A stretch of DNA of 64,000 nucleotides from Enteractinococcus helveticum (lineage in GTDB: Bacteria > Actinomycetota > Actinomycetes > Actinomycetales > Micrococcaceae), in the NCBI RefSeq assembly GCF_001657475.1, contig NZ_LXEY01000017.1:62001-126000 (forward strand), read 5' to 3'. Positions 52,728 through 62,862 of the stretch are shown piece after piece. The position numbers and the translations under genes are program-made. The notes beneath the pieces are model-generated. The model saw nothing but the letters and a program-made list of their open reading frames with translations. It was not told the DNA's origin and did not search any database. Position 1 is the first letter of the stretch; every line of letters starts with the position of its first letter.

Positions 52728-54590
52728 TCAGAATTCATAGGGCACTGCGTGCTCGTCAATGGCGTACATGCCTGGTTCAGGAACACGTTGACCGACGCCG
52801 TTGGCACGAGCCCACGCAGCAATTTCTTGAACTTCTGTAGTCTCAAAATCTGGATGCTGGCGTTGAAACTCTAGTGGGTCTCGCATCGCCAGCAGTTTCT
52901 GCTCATACCCACCAGGACCGCCAGAGTCTTCAGGTGGACAGGCGCCTTCTACAGCCAGCAATTCGCCATGCGGTTCGGCAATGCGTGTACCAATCGGAGT
53001 GATCAGCATCTGCCAGCCGTCCCCGTAGTCATAGATCAGGACGACCTGAGGTCCTTCAGGAGTCAGTACATTTGAAACTTTCAGATCAGCGGCAAGCGGG
53101 GCGTCTTGGTCCATATCGGAAAATGATGCCGCCAAAGTTTCATGCATCCCGTTGTCCTTGAGGAGGTCCAGCTGCCACAGGTGTGTCAGTTCCCAGCCAA
53201 ACATGATCAAAATGGTTTCTATGCTGGCGTGTAAATTCGCGTCACACGGAACAGACATGCGCCGGATGACCGGCGGCGACATACCAAGGAGTTCGATACT
53301 GAACTCAAGATGCTCTCGGGGCTCATCGAGTTCAAAGAGCTGCTCTAACTGGTCGTCTAGCAGCTGCATCAGCCCCTCTTCCGGCAACGCGAGAGCCGAA
53401 CTGATCAGACTGTCTGCATAAACTTGCGCGGTTTCATACTGCATCGTTGGATGCATCTCAGCGGTCATCCGGTCCGCCACGTTTATCTCACCGTGGTCCA
53501 AAACGTGCCGCAATAAGGCCACTTCAACGAAACATTCAACATCTTCTATGGTCGCATTGGCCACCCAATCAAGATTTGCGGCCAGCTTCGCACGCGGATG
53601 AGCGATGCTAATCAAGCCACTGTCCCGGAGCACTTGCCAAGCCGTGTGGACCAATGGCACATCACTGTGCTGTGCTCGGTGAACGTCGAGGCTTTCGGAC
53701 GTCTGGAAAATGCTATGCAGCGTCGACGGGTCAACGAGCAGTCGCCGCAGCTCAGACACCGGCATGTTTCCAGCTTTTGTCAGCTGCACGCCATCAGCCG
53801 ATGCCGCAATAAAGCGGAACAACTCCCTAGCCGCCAGGACATACGGCTCTTCCACCACGAACCATGGCAGATAATGCACATCGCTGGCAGCCATTCCCAA
53901 GCGAACTCCGTGATGCATGGTGAGCGCCATCACTTGGCAGATCTCGCTGGGAGTGAGGTCAATAGGCTCGGTGAGCTCAACGAGGATTTGCTGTTGCACC
54001 GGGGTCAGCTGCTCACCGTCGGAAGCCTGCAGTATCACGTCCGTTTGCTCAGCCGTTAAGGTCACCGGAATCGCAAAAGGATCGTGTTCGACCCGTATGG
54101 CTGACCCCGGCATGCCCGCTGCCGCATCGCCAAGCGCCTCTGCGGATTCGAGTTTGACTCGTGCTCGGTATCCGCGCCCGGGATCTAGCTCAGCGTAGAG
54201 TTCGGTTTCTGGGACGAATAGCTGCCCGAACTGGACCGACTCCATTCCATGAACGTTCTCACGATTGGCGCTATTCTCCCAGGATGTTGTGAGACCGAAG
54301 TGTTCCTGTGGAGCATCTTGACCCTGACGCGTCAACAGCCCAGATGAACTCGAGGTCAATCCGGTTGCCGCCCACAGCACGTGCATGACCTGGTCAGCTG
54401 GCATGGACACATCAATCAGGACTCTAGTAGTCAACGGGCACTCGACACCGGTGGTACTTAGTACAACCGTTCGCATTGTCCCCGTGGGCAACGGTTGATT
54501 AAAAGTGGTTTCCGTTTGCGGTTTCGGCCCTGGCCGTTCATGCAACCAGGTGACGTTATCTGAGGATTCCTGTGCTGATGGTCTACTCAT
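52728..54590 (-). CDS. Plasmid pRiA4b Orf3-like domain protein
   Basis: A 620-residue protein whose C-terminal third holds a pRiA4b Orf3-like domain: VLIYDYGDGWQMLITPIG and ACPPEDSGGPGGYEQKLL are the conserved 'DYGDxW' and 'CPPEDxGGxxGY' motifs. The N-terminal two-thirds is mainly helical, with acidic segments and no recognised domain. A second copy-like stretch near residues 25-65 (VLIDVSMPADQVMHVLWAA) resembles the start of the same domain. The function of this domain is unknown. The ATG at 54590 has AAAGGA at six-base spacing and is chosen over 54608. It stands alone, convergent with the MalY-type gene. Confidence 0.82.
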   Translation of the reverse strand: MSRPSAQESSDNVTWLHERPGPKPQTETTFNQPLPTGTMRTVVLSTTGVECPLTTRVLIDVSMPADQVMHVLWAATGLTSSSSGLLTRQGQDAPQEHFGLTTSWENSANRENVHGMESVQFGQLFVPETELYAELDPGRGYRARVKLESAEALGDAAAGMPGSAIRVEHDPFAIPVTLTAEQTDVILQASDGEQLTPVQQQILVELTEPIDLTPSEICQVMALTMHHGVRLGMAASDVHYLPWFVVEEPYVLAARELFRFIAASADGVQLTKAGNMPVSELRRLLVDPSTLHSIFQTSESLDVHRAQHSDVPLVHTAWQVLRDSGLISIAHPRAKLAANLDWVANATIEDVECFVEVALLRHVLDHGEINVADRMTAEMHPTMQYETAQVYADSLISSALALPEEGLMQLLDDQLEQLFELDEPREHLEFSIELLGMSPPVIRRMSVPCDANLHASIETILIMFGWELTHLWQLDLLKDNGMHETLAASFSDMDQDAPLAADLKVSNVLTPEGPQVVLIYDYGDGWQMLITPIGTRIAEPHGELLAVEGACPPEDSGGPGGYEQKLLAMRDPLEFQRQHPDFETTEVQEIAAWARANGVGQRVPEPGMYAIDEHAVPYEF

Positions 54591-54694
54591 GCCAGTTCCT
54601 TTACGCATCCGCTAACGTACCGCAAAAACCTTGGTTACTTTAGCGTACTGACCTCACCCGCCAAACACCAAGTGATCGTAGAAAGATCCCAGGG

Positions 54695-55906
54695 CTACGA
54701 CCGACGATGCGTGGTAAATGCTGACTTCCCAGTGATGGCTCGCCCCACGATCAGTGCTTGCATCGAGTCGGTGCCCTCATAAGTCGAAATGACCTCCATA
54801 TCCGTCAGGTGACGAGCCACATGGTTTTCCAACAGCAAGCCGTTGCCGCCCATCATGTCCCGTGCTTCACGACAGATGGCCAGCGCTTTGCGTGAGGTCA
54901 CCATTTTCACCATCGAAGCAATAGCCTGGTTGTCTTCCCCGAGGGTTTGAAGCTCAGCCAGACGCTTGCACATCAACTGCATCGTAGTCACATCGGACAG
55001 CATCGTTGCAAGTTTTTCTTGGACCAGCTGGTAATGCGCGATCGGTGCACCAAACTGTTCACGGTTTAGGGCATAGCGGGCGGCATGTTCAAACGCTGCC
55101 ATGCCGTGGCCCAGGGCCTCCCACGATGCACCGCCACGCGTAGCTTGCAGCACCCGGTTGACGTCTTTGAAAGACTGCCCAAATTCCAACTGATTATCGT
55201 TGCTAACGCGAACATTGTCGATGGTAATGTCGGCTTGCAGGATCGAGCGCTTGCCGACTTTGCCTTCGATGACGACGGGCTCATACCCAGTCGGGAACTC
55301 GCCGTTATCTTTTTCGATGACGAATGCCTTGACCTCGCCGTCTGCCTCATCGCGGGCGTACACCACAGTGACGTCTGCGGCATAACCATTCCCAATCCAC
55401 CGCTTGTGCCCATTGAGAATCCAAGAATCCCCATCACGACGGGCAGAGGTTTCTAAAGCCACCGAATCGGAGCCATGGTTCGGTTCCGTCAAGGCAAATG
55501 CGCCGGTCTTTTCAAGCGCAGCTAGGTCAGGCAGCCAGCGCTGACGCTGTTCTTCATTGCCCAGCAGGTAGATGGATCCCATGCACAGGTTGGCATGCAC
55601 GCCCAAGAAGGTGCATACCGAACCATCAATGCGTCCAAGTTCGCGCGACAGGAGTCCTGCTTCTCGGCGCGAAAAGCCAGGAGCACCGTAGCCTTGAACA
55701 AAGCTACCGACAATGCCGAGCTCTTTCAGCGCGGGCAGGATTTCGTAGGGAAATTCTGCCCGTTCCCAATGATCATTGATGACCGGGCGGACATGGTCGA
55801 TACCGAATTGCCGGATCTTGTCACGCAATGCAATTTCTTGCTCGCTCAGCTCGCTGTCGAGCATGAAAAAATCAGGATGGTCAATCAAATCATTGGTTTC
55901 CAGCAA
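54695..55906 (-). CDS. Acyl-CoA dehydrogenase, glutaryl-CoA dehydrogenase-like
   Basis: A 403-residue FAD enzyme. GAFALTEPNHGSDS and WILNGHKRWIGNG are the acyl-CoA dehydrogenase signatures. The late STYEGTDSMQALIVGRAITG carries the catalytic Glu, and its GRAITG ending resembles glutaryl-CoA dehydrogenases. TTG is the start codon, with AAAGGA seven bases before it, inside the end of the thioesterase gene (17-base overlap), so the two are translationally linked. It probably takes part in short-chain or dicarboxylic acid oxidation. The exact substrate is inferred only from family resemblance. Confidence 0.9.
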   Translation of the reverse strand: MLETNDLIDHPDFFMLDSELSEQEIALRDKIRQFGIDHVRPVINDHWERAEFPYEILPALKELGIVGSFVQGYGAPGFSRREAGLLSRELGRIDGSVCTFLGVHANLCMGSIYLLGNEEQRQRWLPDLAALEKTGAFALTEPNHGSDSVALETSARRDGDSWILNGHKRWIGNGYAADVTVVYARDEADGEVKAFVIEKDNGEFPTGYEPVVIEGKVGKRSILQADITIDNVRVSNDNQLEFGQSFKDVNRVLQATRGGASWEALGHGMAAFEHAARYALNREQFGAPIAHYQLVQEKLATMLSDVTTMQLMCKRLAELQTLGEDNQAIASMVKMVTSRKALAICREARDMMGGNGLLLENHVARHLTDMEVISTYEGTDSMQALIVGRAITGKSAFTTHRRS

Positions 55907-56393
55907 GGTGTTGTCCTTTCATGCCGCCTTCTATGCGATGGCGTGGTGAACCTATGCGTGAGTCAAAGGCCGGGCCCGAGTGGGCTTCTAAAATCCGACG
56001 GAATTCCTCGTCGTGTGGTTTCGGTTGACCTGTGTGTTCATCAACAACCACCATGGTCACTTCTGTGTAGACGCACGGTTGCCCATCCTGGGCCAGTAAG
56101 TGACCGAAGATAAATGAAGTATTCCCAATCTTTGGGATCCACACCCAGACAGTGGTTTCTTTGCCGTAATGTGCTTCGTGGTTAAAAATAGAGTTGAGTG
56201 CCCGAACTACCCGTCGTGGGCCGCTCAGTCCAGGAACTGTATCCGTCCACTGTTTAGTCGCCCTTATTCGTGCTTCTTCCATCAGAGTCAGGATTCGGGC
56301 ATTATTCACATGTCCGTTGATGTCCTGGTCGGACCACCGGAGTTGGATATCAATCGGGGTTGCTATGGTTTTGATGTGATCGAAATTCGACAC
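55890..56393 (-). CDS. Acyl-CoA thioesterase, hot-dog fold
   Basis: A 167-residue 4-hydroxybenzoyl-CoA thioesterase-type protein. LRWSDQDINGHVNNARILTLMEEARI holds the catalytic Asp and the GHVNN helix typical of YbgC/FcbC folds, and the sequence ends with TMVVVDEHTGQP strands. It hydrolyses acyl-CoA esters. Its 3' end overlaps the dehydrogenase start, so both act on CoA-activated acids, perhaps removing the end product. GTG is the start; a GGAG lies about 11 bases upstream. It is divergent from the LysR gene, which may control it. Confidence 0.88.
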   Translation of the reverse strand: MSNFDHIKTIATPIDIQLRWSDQDINGHVNNARILTLMEEARIRATKQWTDTVPGLSGPRRVVRALNSIFNHEAHYGKETTVWVWIPKIGNTSFIFGHLLAQDGQPCVYTEVTMVVVDEHTGQPKPHDEEFRRILEAHSGPAFDSRIGSPRHRIEGGMKGQHLAGNQ

Positions 56394-56559
56394 TGGTTGT
56401 TGCTCCTCATTAGAGGTCGGTGTGTCCGCTGGTCATATACATTGCGTCGAACCTAGTAAGGTCCCCAAGCTAGTACCTGCTCCACAAGTATTCGATTTCC
56501 AGTCGTGCTCATCCTGTGGTCCTTTATCGTCGTTCTATCTCATATAATCAGGTACATTT

Positions 56560-56572
56560 ATTGGTGTCCAAT
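56560..56572. promoter_or_regulatory. Palindrome in the LysR/thioesterase intergenic region
   Basis: ATTGG-TGT-CCAAT is a perfect 13-base inverted repeat located 38 bases before the LysR start, in the divergent spacer. LysR regulators often bind such dyads and control the neighbouring divergent gene as well as themselves. No binding data exist. Confidence 0.4.
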
Positions 56573-56609
56573 ACTTATTCGCCAGTAGTTTGATACCGAA
56601 ACATCAAGA

Positions 56610-57527
56610 GTGGTGGTTGTTCTGGAGGTTAAACAGGCAGAGGCTTTTCTCGCCGTAGCAGTAGAGCTGCACTTCGGTCGCGCAGCTGGCCGACTACGGA
56701 TTGCCCAGCCACCGTTGAGCCGGATGATCAAACAACTTGAACGGCAACTGGGCGTGGAGTTGTTTATACGCAGTACCCGCAGCGTCGAACTCACCGCGAT
56801 TGGGCAAGCACTGCTAGACCCTGCCCGAAAGCTCGTTGCGGCATCTCAGGAAGCTGTCGAAACGGTATTGCATGTTTCTGCAGGAAAAATCGGCCGAGTT
56901 CGCATTGGTTTTGCCGGAGCATCCACGTATCAAACTGTTGGAGACATCTCTCGCCAACTCCGGTCGCAACATCCTGGCTTGACGTTGGACGTACACTCAG
57001 CCATGTTCTCACCCAATGCACTGCAGCATGTCCTGGATCAAGAATTAGAGCTCGCAATCGGTCGCTGGGATTTCCTACCTCCTGAACTTGATTCCTTGAT
57101 CTTGGCTCAAGAGGAAGTCATCGTAGCACTGCCTCCAAACCACCGTTTTGCAGACAACGAATCCATAGCAATGCGAGATTTGGCCGACGAAAATTGGATT
57201 TCACTACCCATCGACTCGGGTTCTGCCTTGCACAATCGGCTGATTCATCTGGCTTTTGTCGCAGGATTTACTCCGCGCATTACTCAGACAGCTCCAGACT
57301 CCTGGGCACAGTTAGTACTGGTCGAAGTCCAAAGCGGGTGCGCGATTACCCTAAACTCCGTTCGTCGGCACCTACCCGACTTAGGTGTTCGGTTTAAAAC
57401 AATTGCCGATTCCCCAAACCCACCACTCGATGTACGACTGATCTGGCGGAAGGATAACCTCACTCCACCCGTTCAAGCTGCCATCGACGTCGCACGCGAG
57501 CTCTTTCCTGAGCCCGAACAGAACTAA
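56610..57527 (+). CDS. LysR-family transcriptional regulator
   Basis: A 305-residue regulator. The N-terminal helix-turn-helix is KQAEAFLAVAVELHFGRAAGRLRIAQPPLSRMIKQLERQLGVELFIRSTRSVELT, textbook LysR. The C-terminal two-thirds is the LysR substrate-binding domain with IGRVRIGFAGASTYQTVG and PDLGVRFKTIA strands. GTG at 56610 is the best start, without a good ribosome site. It is divergent from the thioesterase-dehydrogenase pair, its likely target. Confidence 0.93.
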   Translation: MVVVLEVKQAEAFLAVAVELHFGRAAGRLRIAQPPLSRMIKQLERQLGVELFIRSTRSVELTAIGQALLDPARKLVAASQEAVETVLHVSAGKIGRVRIGFAGASTYQTVGDISRQLRSQHPGLTLDVHSAMFSPNALQHVLDQELELAIGRWDFLPPELDSLILAQEEVIVALPPNHRFADNESIAMRDLADENWISLPIDSGSALHNRLIHLAFVAGFTPRITQTAPDSWAQLVLVEVQSGCAITLNSVRRHLPDLGVRFKTIADSPNPPLDVRLIWRKDNLTPPVQAAIDVARELFPEPEQN

Positions 57528-57691
57528 TAATGACTGGGCTCGATGGTTTCGATACGTCACACACTGTTGGTGTATAGATGCAAAACTTGGGCCGCGTTTC
57601 TCCGCAGTAGCTCTCTTTCACAGCCCGAACTTCGGCATCCCAATAGCCTGGTGCACTCAATGTATTGTGCTTTCGAAGGGCTGACTTTAAA

Positions 57692-57710
57692 GTGAGATTT
57701 ATCGTCTCAC
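57692..57710. promoter_or_regulatory. Inverted repeat ahead of the SDR gene
   Basis: GTGAGA and TCTCAC, separated by seven bases, lie 25 bases before the SDR start. It could be an operator or a small hairpin. There is no regulator with an obvious link. Confidence 0.35.
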
Positions 57711-57734
57711 GACCGCCTGATGGAAAGAGTACTC

Positions 57735-58502
57735 ATGGCCATATCATTAGCTGATCGCGTCGTCATTGTCACCGGTGCTGGATCTGGCATCGGAAGAGCC
57801 ACCGCCCAGCTTGCGGCACTTCGTGGAGCACACGTGATTATTCAGGATATTTCCGAAGCCGGGGCTTACGACACCGTCAAGATCATTTCCGATTCCGGAG
57901 GTGCCGCTACCGCGAGCATCGGTGATGCTTCCAACCAAGCCGACATTGATGCAACCGTTGAGCTCGCACTGCAAACCGGTGATCTTCGCGGTCTGGTCAA
58001 CAACGCCGGGATCATGGATAACTTCGCACCGGCTGCGCGTACAACGGACGAGACGTGGGAACGTGTCATGCGTATCAATGTGGACTCAGTTTTCAAATAC
58101 ACCCGCGCTGTCATACCGCACTTGATCGAAAACGGTGGTGGATCGATCGTGAACCTTGCGTCTGCAGCCGGGATTCGCGGTGCTGCAGCCGGTGCCGCGT
58201 ATACGGCATCAAAACACGCAATTGTTGGGCTGACGCGCAATACTGCCTATGTTCATGCTGGCGATAATGTCCGAACCAATGCGGTCGCACCGGGCGGTGT
58301 AGAAACCAACGTCATGGCCGCCATCGATCCGTCGAGCTACGACGCCGCTGCCATGGAGGTGACCGGCCCGGTCCATGCAACGGCCGTCCGTAGCGCCCAG
58401 CCCGACGAATTAGCGCAATTAATTGTGTTTCTCCTGACCGATGCAGCGTCCAATATCAACGGCGCCATTATCCCCAGCGACGGCGGTTGGTCGGCGGCCT
58501 AG
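57735..58502 (+). CDS. Short-chain dehydrogenase/reductase
   Basis: A 255-residue classical SDR. The nucleotide-binding glycine motif is VTGAGSGIGRATAQ, NNAG is in VNNAGIMDNF, and the catalytic Ser-Tyr-Lys is in SAAGIRGAAAGAAYTASKHAIVG, with ASKHA carrying the Lys. The usual APGGVETNVM loop and a C-terminal INGAIIPSDGGWSAA end are present. NAD(P)-dependent oxidation or reduction of an alcohol/ketone is expected; the substrate is unknown. The second ATG (57735) has GGAAAGAG five bases before it and is chosen over 57720. It is not clearly coupled to the neighbouring genes. Confidence 0.9.
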   Translation: MAISLADRVVIVTGAGSGIGRATAQLAALRGAHVIIQDISEAGAYDTVKIISDSGGAATASIGDASNQADIDATVELALQTGDLRGLVNNAGIMDNFAPAARTTDETWERVMRINVDSVFKYTRAVIPHLIENGGGSIVNLASAAGIRGAAAGAAYTASKHAIVGLTRNTAYVHAGDNVRTNAVAPGGVETNVMAAIDPSSYDAAAMEVTGPVHATAVRSAQPDELAQLIVFLLTDAASNINGAIIPSDGGWSAA

Positions 58503-58559
58503 TCACCGTAGAGATTTCACCCCTCCCAACTTGGCAAAAGCTCTGTTAGTGTTAGGCTC

Positions 58560-61500
58560 ATGGCACGGTTCTCAGTTCTCGGTTGGCCCGTTTTTCGTCA
58601 GGCCAAGTCAAAGGACAAATTAGGGCGCGGTCCGGCGGTTGAATCGCCAAAATATGCAAATATGCGCCCTCGCACGGAAGACGCCGATAAAGTAGTTCAG
58701 AGCGTCTGTCCGTACTGTGCCGTCGGCTGTGGACAACGCATCTACGTCAAAGATGACGAAGTCATCCACATTGAAGGCGACCCAGATTCACCGATTTCGC
58801 GCGGTCGGTTGTGCCCGAAGGGTGCTGCGTCTGAGCAGCTCGTGAATACTCCATCCCGGCAGAAGACCGTCCTGTACCGTCGTCCCTACGGTACAGATTG
58901 GGAAGAACTCGATTTAGAGACCGCGATGGAGATGATTACGGATCGGTTTTTAGAAGCACGCCGCAATCATTGGGAAGATTTTGATGAACATGGTTCGCCC
59001 GTCAATCGCACCATGGGGATCGCATCCCTGGGCGGTGCGACCATTGATAATGAAGAGAACTACCTGATCAAAAAACTGTTTTCTGCTGCCGGTGCTGTGC
59101 AGATCGAAAACCAGGCTCGCATATGACACTCCTCCACAGTTCCTAGTTTAGGAGCTTCCTTTGGGCGTGGCGGTGCCACCCAGCCATTGCAAGATATGGC
59201 GAATGCAGACCTGGTATGGATTCAGGGTTCAAATATGGCCGAAGCACATCCCGTTGGGTTCCAGTGGGTTGCCGAAGCCAAGGCTCGTGGCGCCAAACTC
59301 GTCCACGTTGACCCGCGCTTCACCAGAACTTCCGCGATGGCAGATAAGCACGTCCACATTCGGGCGGGTACTGATATTGCGCTGCTTGGTGGGCTGATCC
59401 GCTACATGATCGAAAACGATCTGTGGTTCAAGGAATATGTCACCCACTACTCCAACGCCGCCCATTTGGTCGACGAAGGATTCAAAGACACCGAAGATCT
59501 CGAAGGTCTGTTCTCCGGGTTCGATAAGGACACCGGCGGGTACGACAAGTCGACCTGGCAATACGAAAAAGACCCATATGAGGCCGATGGTATTGCCAAG
59601 GACATGACATTGCAGCACCCGCGCTCGGTCTTCCAGATCCTGCGTCGTCACTACTCGCGCTACACCCCTGAGATGGTTAGCGACATCACCGGGATCAAGA
59701 CGGAAGACTTCCTGGAAATAGCCGATTTATTTGCCAAGAACTCTGGCCGCGAGCGCACCACCGTCATGGCGTATGCACTGGGCTGGACCCAGCACTCGAT
59801 GGGCTCGCAGTTCATTCGCACCTCCGCGATCCTGCAGCTGCTGATGGGCAATATGGGTCGACCAGGTGGCGGCATTATGGCGCTGCGTGGTCACGCGACC
59901 ATTCAGGGTTCCTCGGATATTCCAACCCTGTTCAACCTGCTGCCCGGTTATCTGCCATTCCCGGTTGCTGGCAAGCACGACACCCTGCGAGACTATCTCG
60001 ACGACTCCGTACCAAAGCATCAAAAGGGCTTCTGGTCCAACGGAGACGCCTATATGGTCTCGCTGCTCAAGGCATGGTTTGGCGACGACGCGACCGAAGA
60101 AAACGACTTCGGATATAAATACATGCCACGCCTAACCGGTGCCCACGGCACGTATCAAACGTTGATGCGCATGTTCGACAAGGGTGTCGATGGCTACTTC
60201 GTGCTGGGACAGAACCCCGCGGTGGGTTCGGCCAACGGGCGCATGCAACGGTTGGGCATGTCGAATCTGAAATGGATGGTCGTTCGCGACTTCCAGCTCA
60301 TAGAGACGGCCACCTGGTGGAAAGACGGCCCCGAGATTGCCACCGGTGAGCTCAAGACTGAGGACATTGCCACCGAGGTCTTCTTCATGCCTGCGGCCAA
60401 CCACACCGAAAAAGCTGGAACGTTTACTCAAACCCAACGACTGGTGCAGTGGCGTCATCAAGCCATTACCCCACCGGGTGATGCTCGTTCGGAGCTGGAA
60501 TTCTTCTACGATCTCGGGGTGCGGCTCAAAGAGAAGCTTAAAGACTCGACCGACCCACGAGATAAACCATTACAGGCCATGACTTGGGATTACCCGGTCG
60601 ATGAGCACGGTGAGCCATCCGCAGAGGCCGTGTTGAAAGAGATCAACGGCTACTACACGACCGGTCCGAATGCCGGCAAGCCGGTGGATAACTTCAACCA
60701 GTACAAGGCCGACGGTTCGACCGCGGGTGGCTGTTGGATTTACGCGGGCGTCTACGCCGGCGGGATCAACCATGCGGCCAACCGGGTACCTGGTAAAGAT
60801 CAGGATGAGATGGCGCATCAGTGGGCATGGGCCTGGCCGGCGAACCGTCGCATCCTATACAACCGTGCTTCGGCTGACCTAGATGGTAACCCCTGGTCGG
60901 AACGCAAGAAGCTGGTGTGGTGGGATGAAGACCAAGAGGTCTGGACCGGTCGAGACATACCGGACTTCCCGGTCAATCGTCCGCCATCAACCAAAACCGC
61001 CCATGACACCTACGGTCCTGATGCACTGGCCGGTGATGATCCGTTCATCATGCAGTCTGACGGTAAGGGCTGGTTGTTCACACCGAAGGGTATGAACGAT
61101 GGCCCGATGCCAACACACTTCGAACCGGCGGAATCACCGGTGGAGAACCCGCTGTACCCGCAGCAAGAATCACCATCGAGAGTGTTGATCACCGCCAAGG
61201 GCAACCAAACGGCACCATCTGCCGGAGAACCCGGGTCCGAAGTGTTCCCACATATCTTCACGACCTACCGTCTCACCGAGCACCAGACGGCCGGCGGGAT
61301 GAGCCGCTTCCTGCCCTACTTGTCTGAGCTGCAACCCGAAATGTTCGTTGAGGTCTCCGAAGAGCTCGCCGCCGACGTCGGGCTGGAACCCTATGGTTGG
61401 GCAACGATTGCGTCACCGCGCGGTGCGATCGAGGCCAAGGTGTTGGTCACCCAACGCATGAAACCGGTGGTTGCCGGTGGCAAGACCGTCCACCAGATCG

Positions 61501-61808
61501 GGATGCCATTTCACTTCGGGGTCGGCAACCAAGCTTTGGTCACCGGTGATGGTGTCAACGATCTGCTGGGTATGACGCTGGATCCCAACGTGTACATCCA
61601 ATCGGGCAAGGCGGTGGCTTGTACGATCATGCCGGGACGACGTCCACGCGGACCAGCCCTGGTCAAATTCGTGGAAGATCTGCGAGAACAGGCAGGCATT
61701 ACCCCACTGACCGGACATCGACGGGTGACGTATGAACGCGACCCTGAGACCATGGAAGTATCCGATCCACCAAGACTGACCGAACCCGAGCCTCACACAG
61801 GAGAATAG
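58560..61808 (+). CDS. fdhA: Formate dehydrogenase catalytic subunit with selenocysteine (TGA at 59124-59126)
   Basis: A molybdopterin oxidoreductase of 1,082 residues if the in-frame TGA is read as selenocysteine. The 4Fe-4S motif CPYCAVGCG (Cys 50, 53, 57) with LCPKG Cys 85 opens the domain. At residue 189 the frame reads NQARI-TGA-HSSTVPSLGASFGRGGAT, the position of Sec140 in E. coli FdhF and of the FdnG Sec (NQARV-Sec-H). The same frame continues to 61808 with normal domain order: MNDG-type molybdopterin segments, then the C-terminal cap. A SECIS-like hairpin follows the codon. There is no twin-arginine signal, so the enzyme is probably cytoplasmic. It oxidises formate to CO2. Confidence 0.9.
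59139..59157 (+). promoter_or_regulatory. Bacterial SECIS-like hairpin after the UGA codon
   Basis: AGTTCCTA (59139-59146) pairs fully with TAGGAGCT (59150-59157; one G-T pair) around a GTT loop, starting 12 bases after the TGA. Distance, stem length and a G-U pair in the apical loop fit the bacterial SECIS rule used by SelB. It lies within the coding sequence, as in E. coli fdhF. Confidence 0.7.
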
Positions 61809-61809
61809 C

Positions 61810-62862
61810 GTGGTTGATTTCCTCGAGCGCCCCGGCGAGCTGATTGACGCCTACGGTCAAGACACCGAGCGCAAAGCCTTCTTCACCGATACCTCGATTT
61901 GTATCGGGTGTAAAGCCTGTGAGGTGGCGTGTAAAGAATGGAACCAGGTCCCAATGAAAGGGGATCTGGAAATACTCGGATCCTCCTATGACAACACGGG
62001 TGGACTGGGTGCCAACACTTGGCGTCATGTGGCGTTCATCGAACAGGGCCAAGAGCAAATCGAAAAAGCCCGCGAATCCGGGGCAAAACTCGTCGGGCTC
62101 GGGATGCCGGCGTTTGGCGCTCCAGAAACCCGAGAACCCAATACCACCGAGGACCTTGGTATGCCCGAATTTGGGTCGCCCGGCGTTCGGATCAAGAATA
62201 AGGTCGATAACCCACCAAATCCTGACACCCCAGAATTTCGTTGGCTCATGAGTTCTGATGTGTGCAAACACTGTACATATGCGGGCTGTTTGGACGTGTG
62301 CCCAACCGGTGCACTCTATCGCACAGAATTCGGCACGGTGGTCGTCCAGGATGATATTTGCAATGGGTGCGGAACCTGTGTCGCTGGATGTCCTTTCGGG
62401 GTGATTGAGCGCCGTGATTCCGGGACCATTCACACCAAGCCTGACCGCGTTGACTCTCGATATGCGATGGACGTCAAAAACGAAGGCACAGCCAATAAGT
62501 GCACCATGTGCTTTGACCGTCTGGTCGATGGCCAAACCCCTGCCTGTGCACAAACCTGCCCGACGACGTCCATCAAATATGGCAGTCGCGAAGAAATGGT
62601 CGACACCGCGCAGAAACGCGTGACCGCCATGCACGAAAAAGGTCTCACCGAAGCCCGCCTCTACGGGGCAAATCCCAACGACGGGGTGGGCGGTATTGGC
62701 TCGGTATTCCTGTTGCTAGACGAACCTGAAGTCTACGGTCTGCCACCGGACCCACGGGTACCCACCAAGGATTTGCCGTCCATGTATAAAAAGGTTGGTA
62801 TCGCTGCCGCCGGTATGTTAGCGGCCGCGGCGACCGCATTTTTAGGAGCCCGCAAGAAGTGA
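61810..62862 (+). CDS. Formate dehydrogenase iron-sulfur subunit
   Basis: A 350-residue electron-transfer subunit with four 4Fe-4S clusters. The cysteine motifs are CIGCKACEVACKEW (31-41), CKHCTYAGCLDVCPTGALY, CNGCGTCVAGCPFGVI and CTMCFDRLVDGQTPACAQTCP. This is the FdnH/FdhB pattern. A hydrophobic tail (GIAAAGMLAAAATAFLGA) anchors it to the membrane through one helix. GTG is the start, with AGGAG upstream. It overlaps the NrfD-like gene by four bases (GTGA). It passes electrons from the catalytic subunit to the membrane subunit. Confidence 0.93.
   Translation: MVDFLERPGELIDAYGQDTERKAFFTDTSICIGCKACEVACKEWNQVPMKGDLEILGSSYDNTGGLGANTWRHVAFIEQGQEQIEKARESGAKLVGLGMPAFGAPETREPNTTEDLGMPEFGSPGVRIKNKVDNPPNPDTPEFRWLMSSDVCKHCTYAGCLDVCPTGALYRTEFGTVVVQDDICNGCGTCVAGCPFGVIERRDSGTIHTKPDRVDSRYAMDVKNEGTANKCTMCFDRLVDGQTPACAQTCPTTSIKYGSREEMVDTAQKRVTAMHEKGLTEARLYGANPNDGVGGIGSVFLLLDEPEVYGLPPDPRVPTKDLPSMYKKVGIAAAGMLAAAATAFLGARKK

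Noticed and set aside
59124-59126. TGA as a nonsense mutation splitting the formate dehydrogenase gene
   Set aside because: It is at the exact Sec position, the same frame continues with conserved sequence and a SECIS-like hairpin follows, so recoding is the better explanation.
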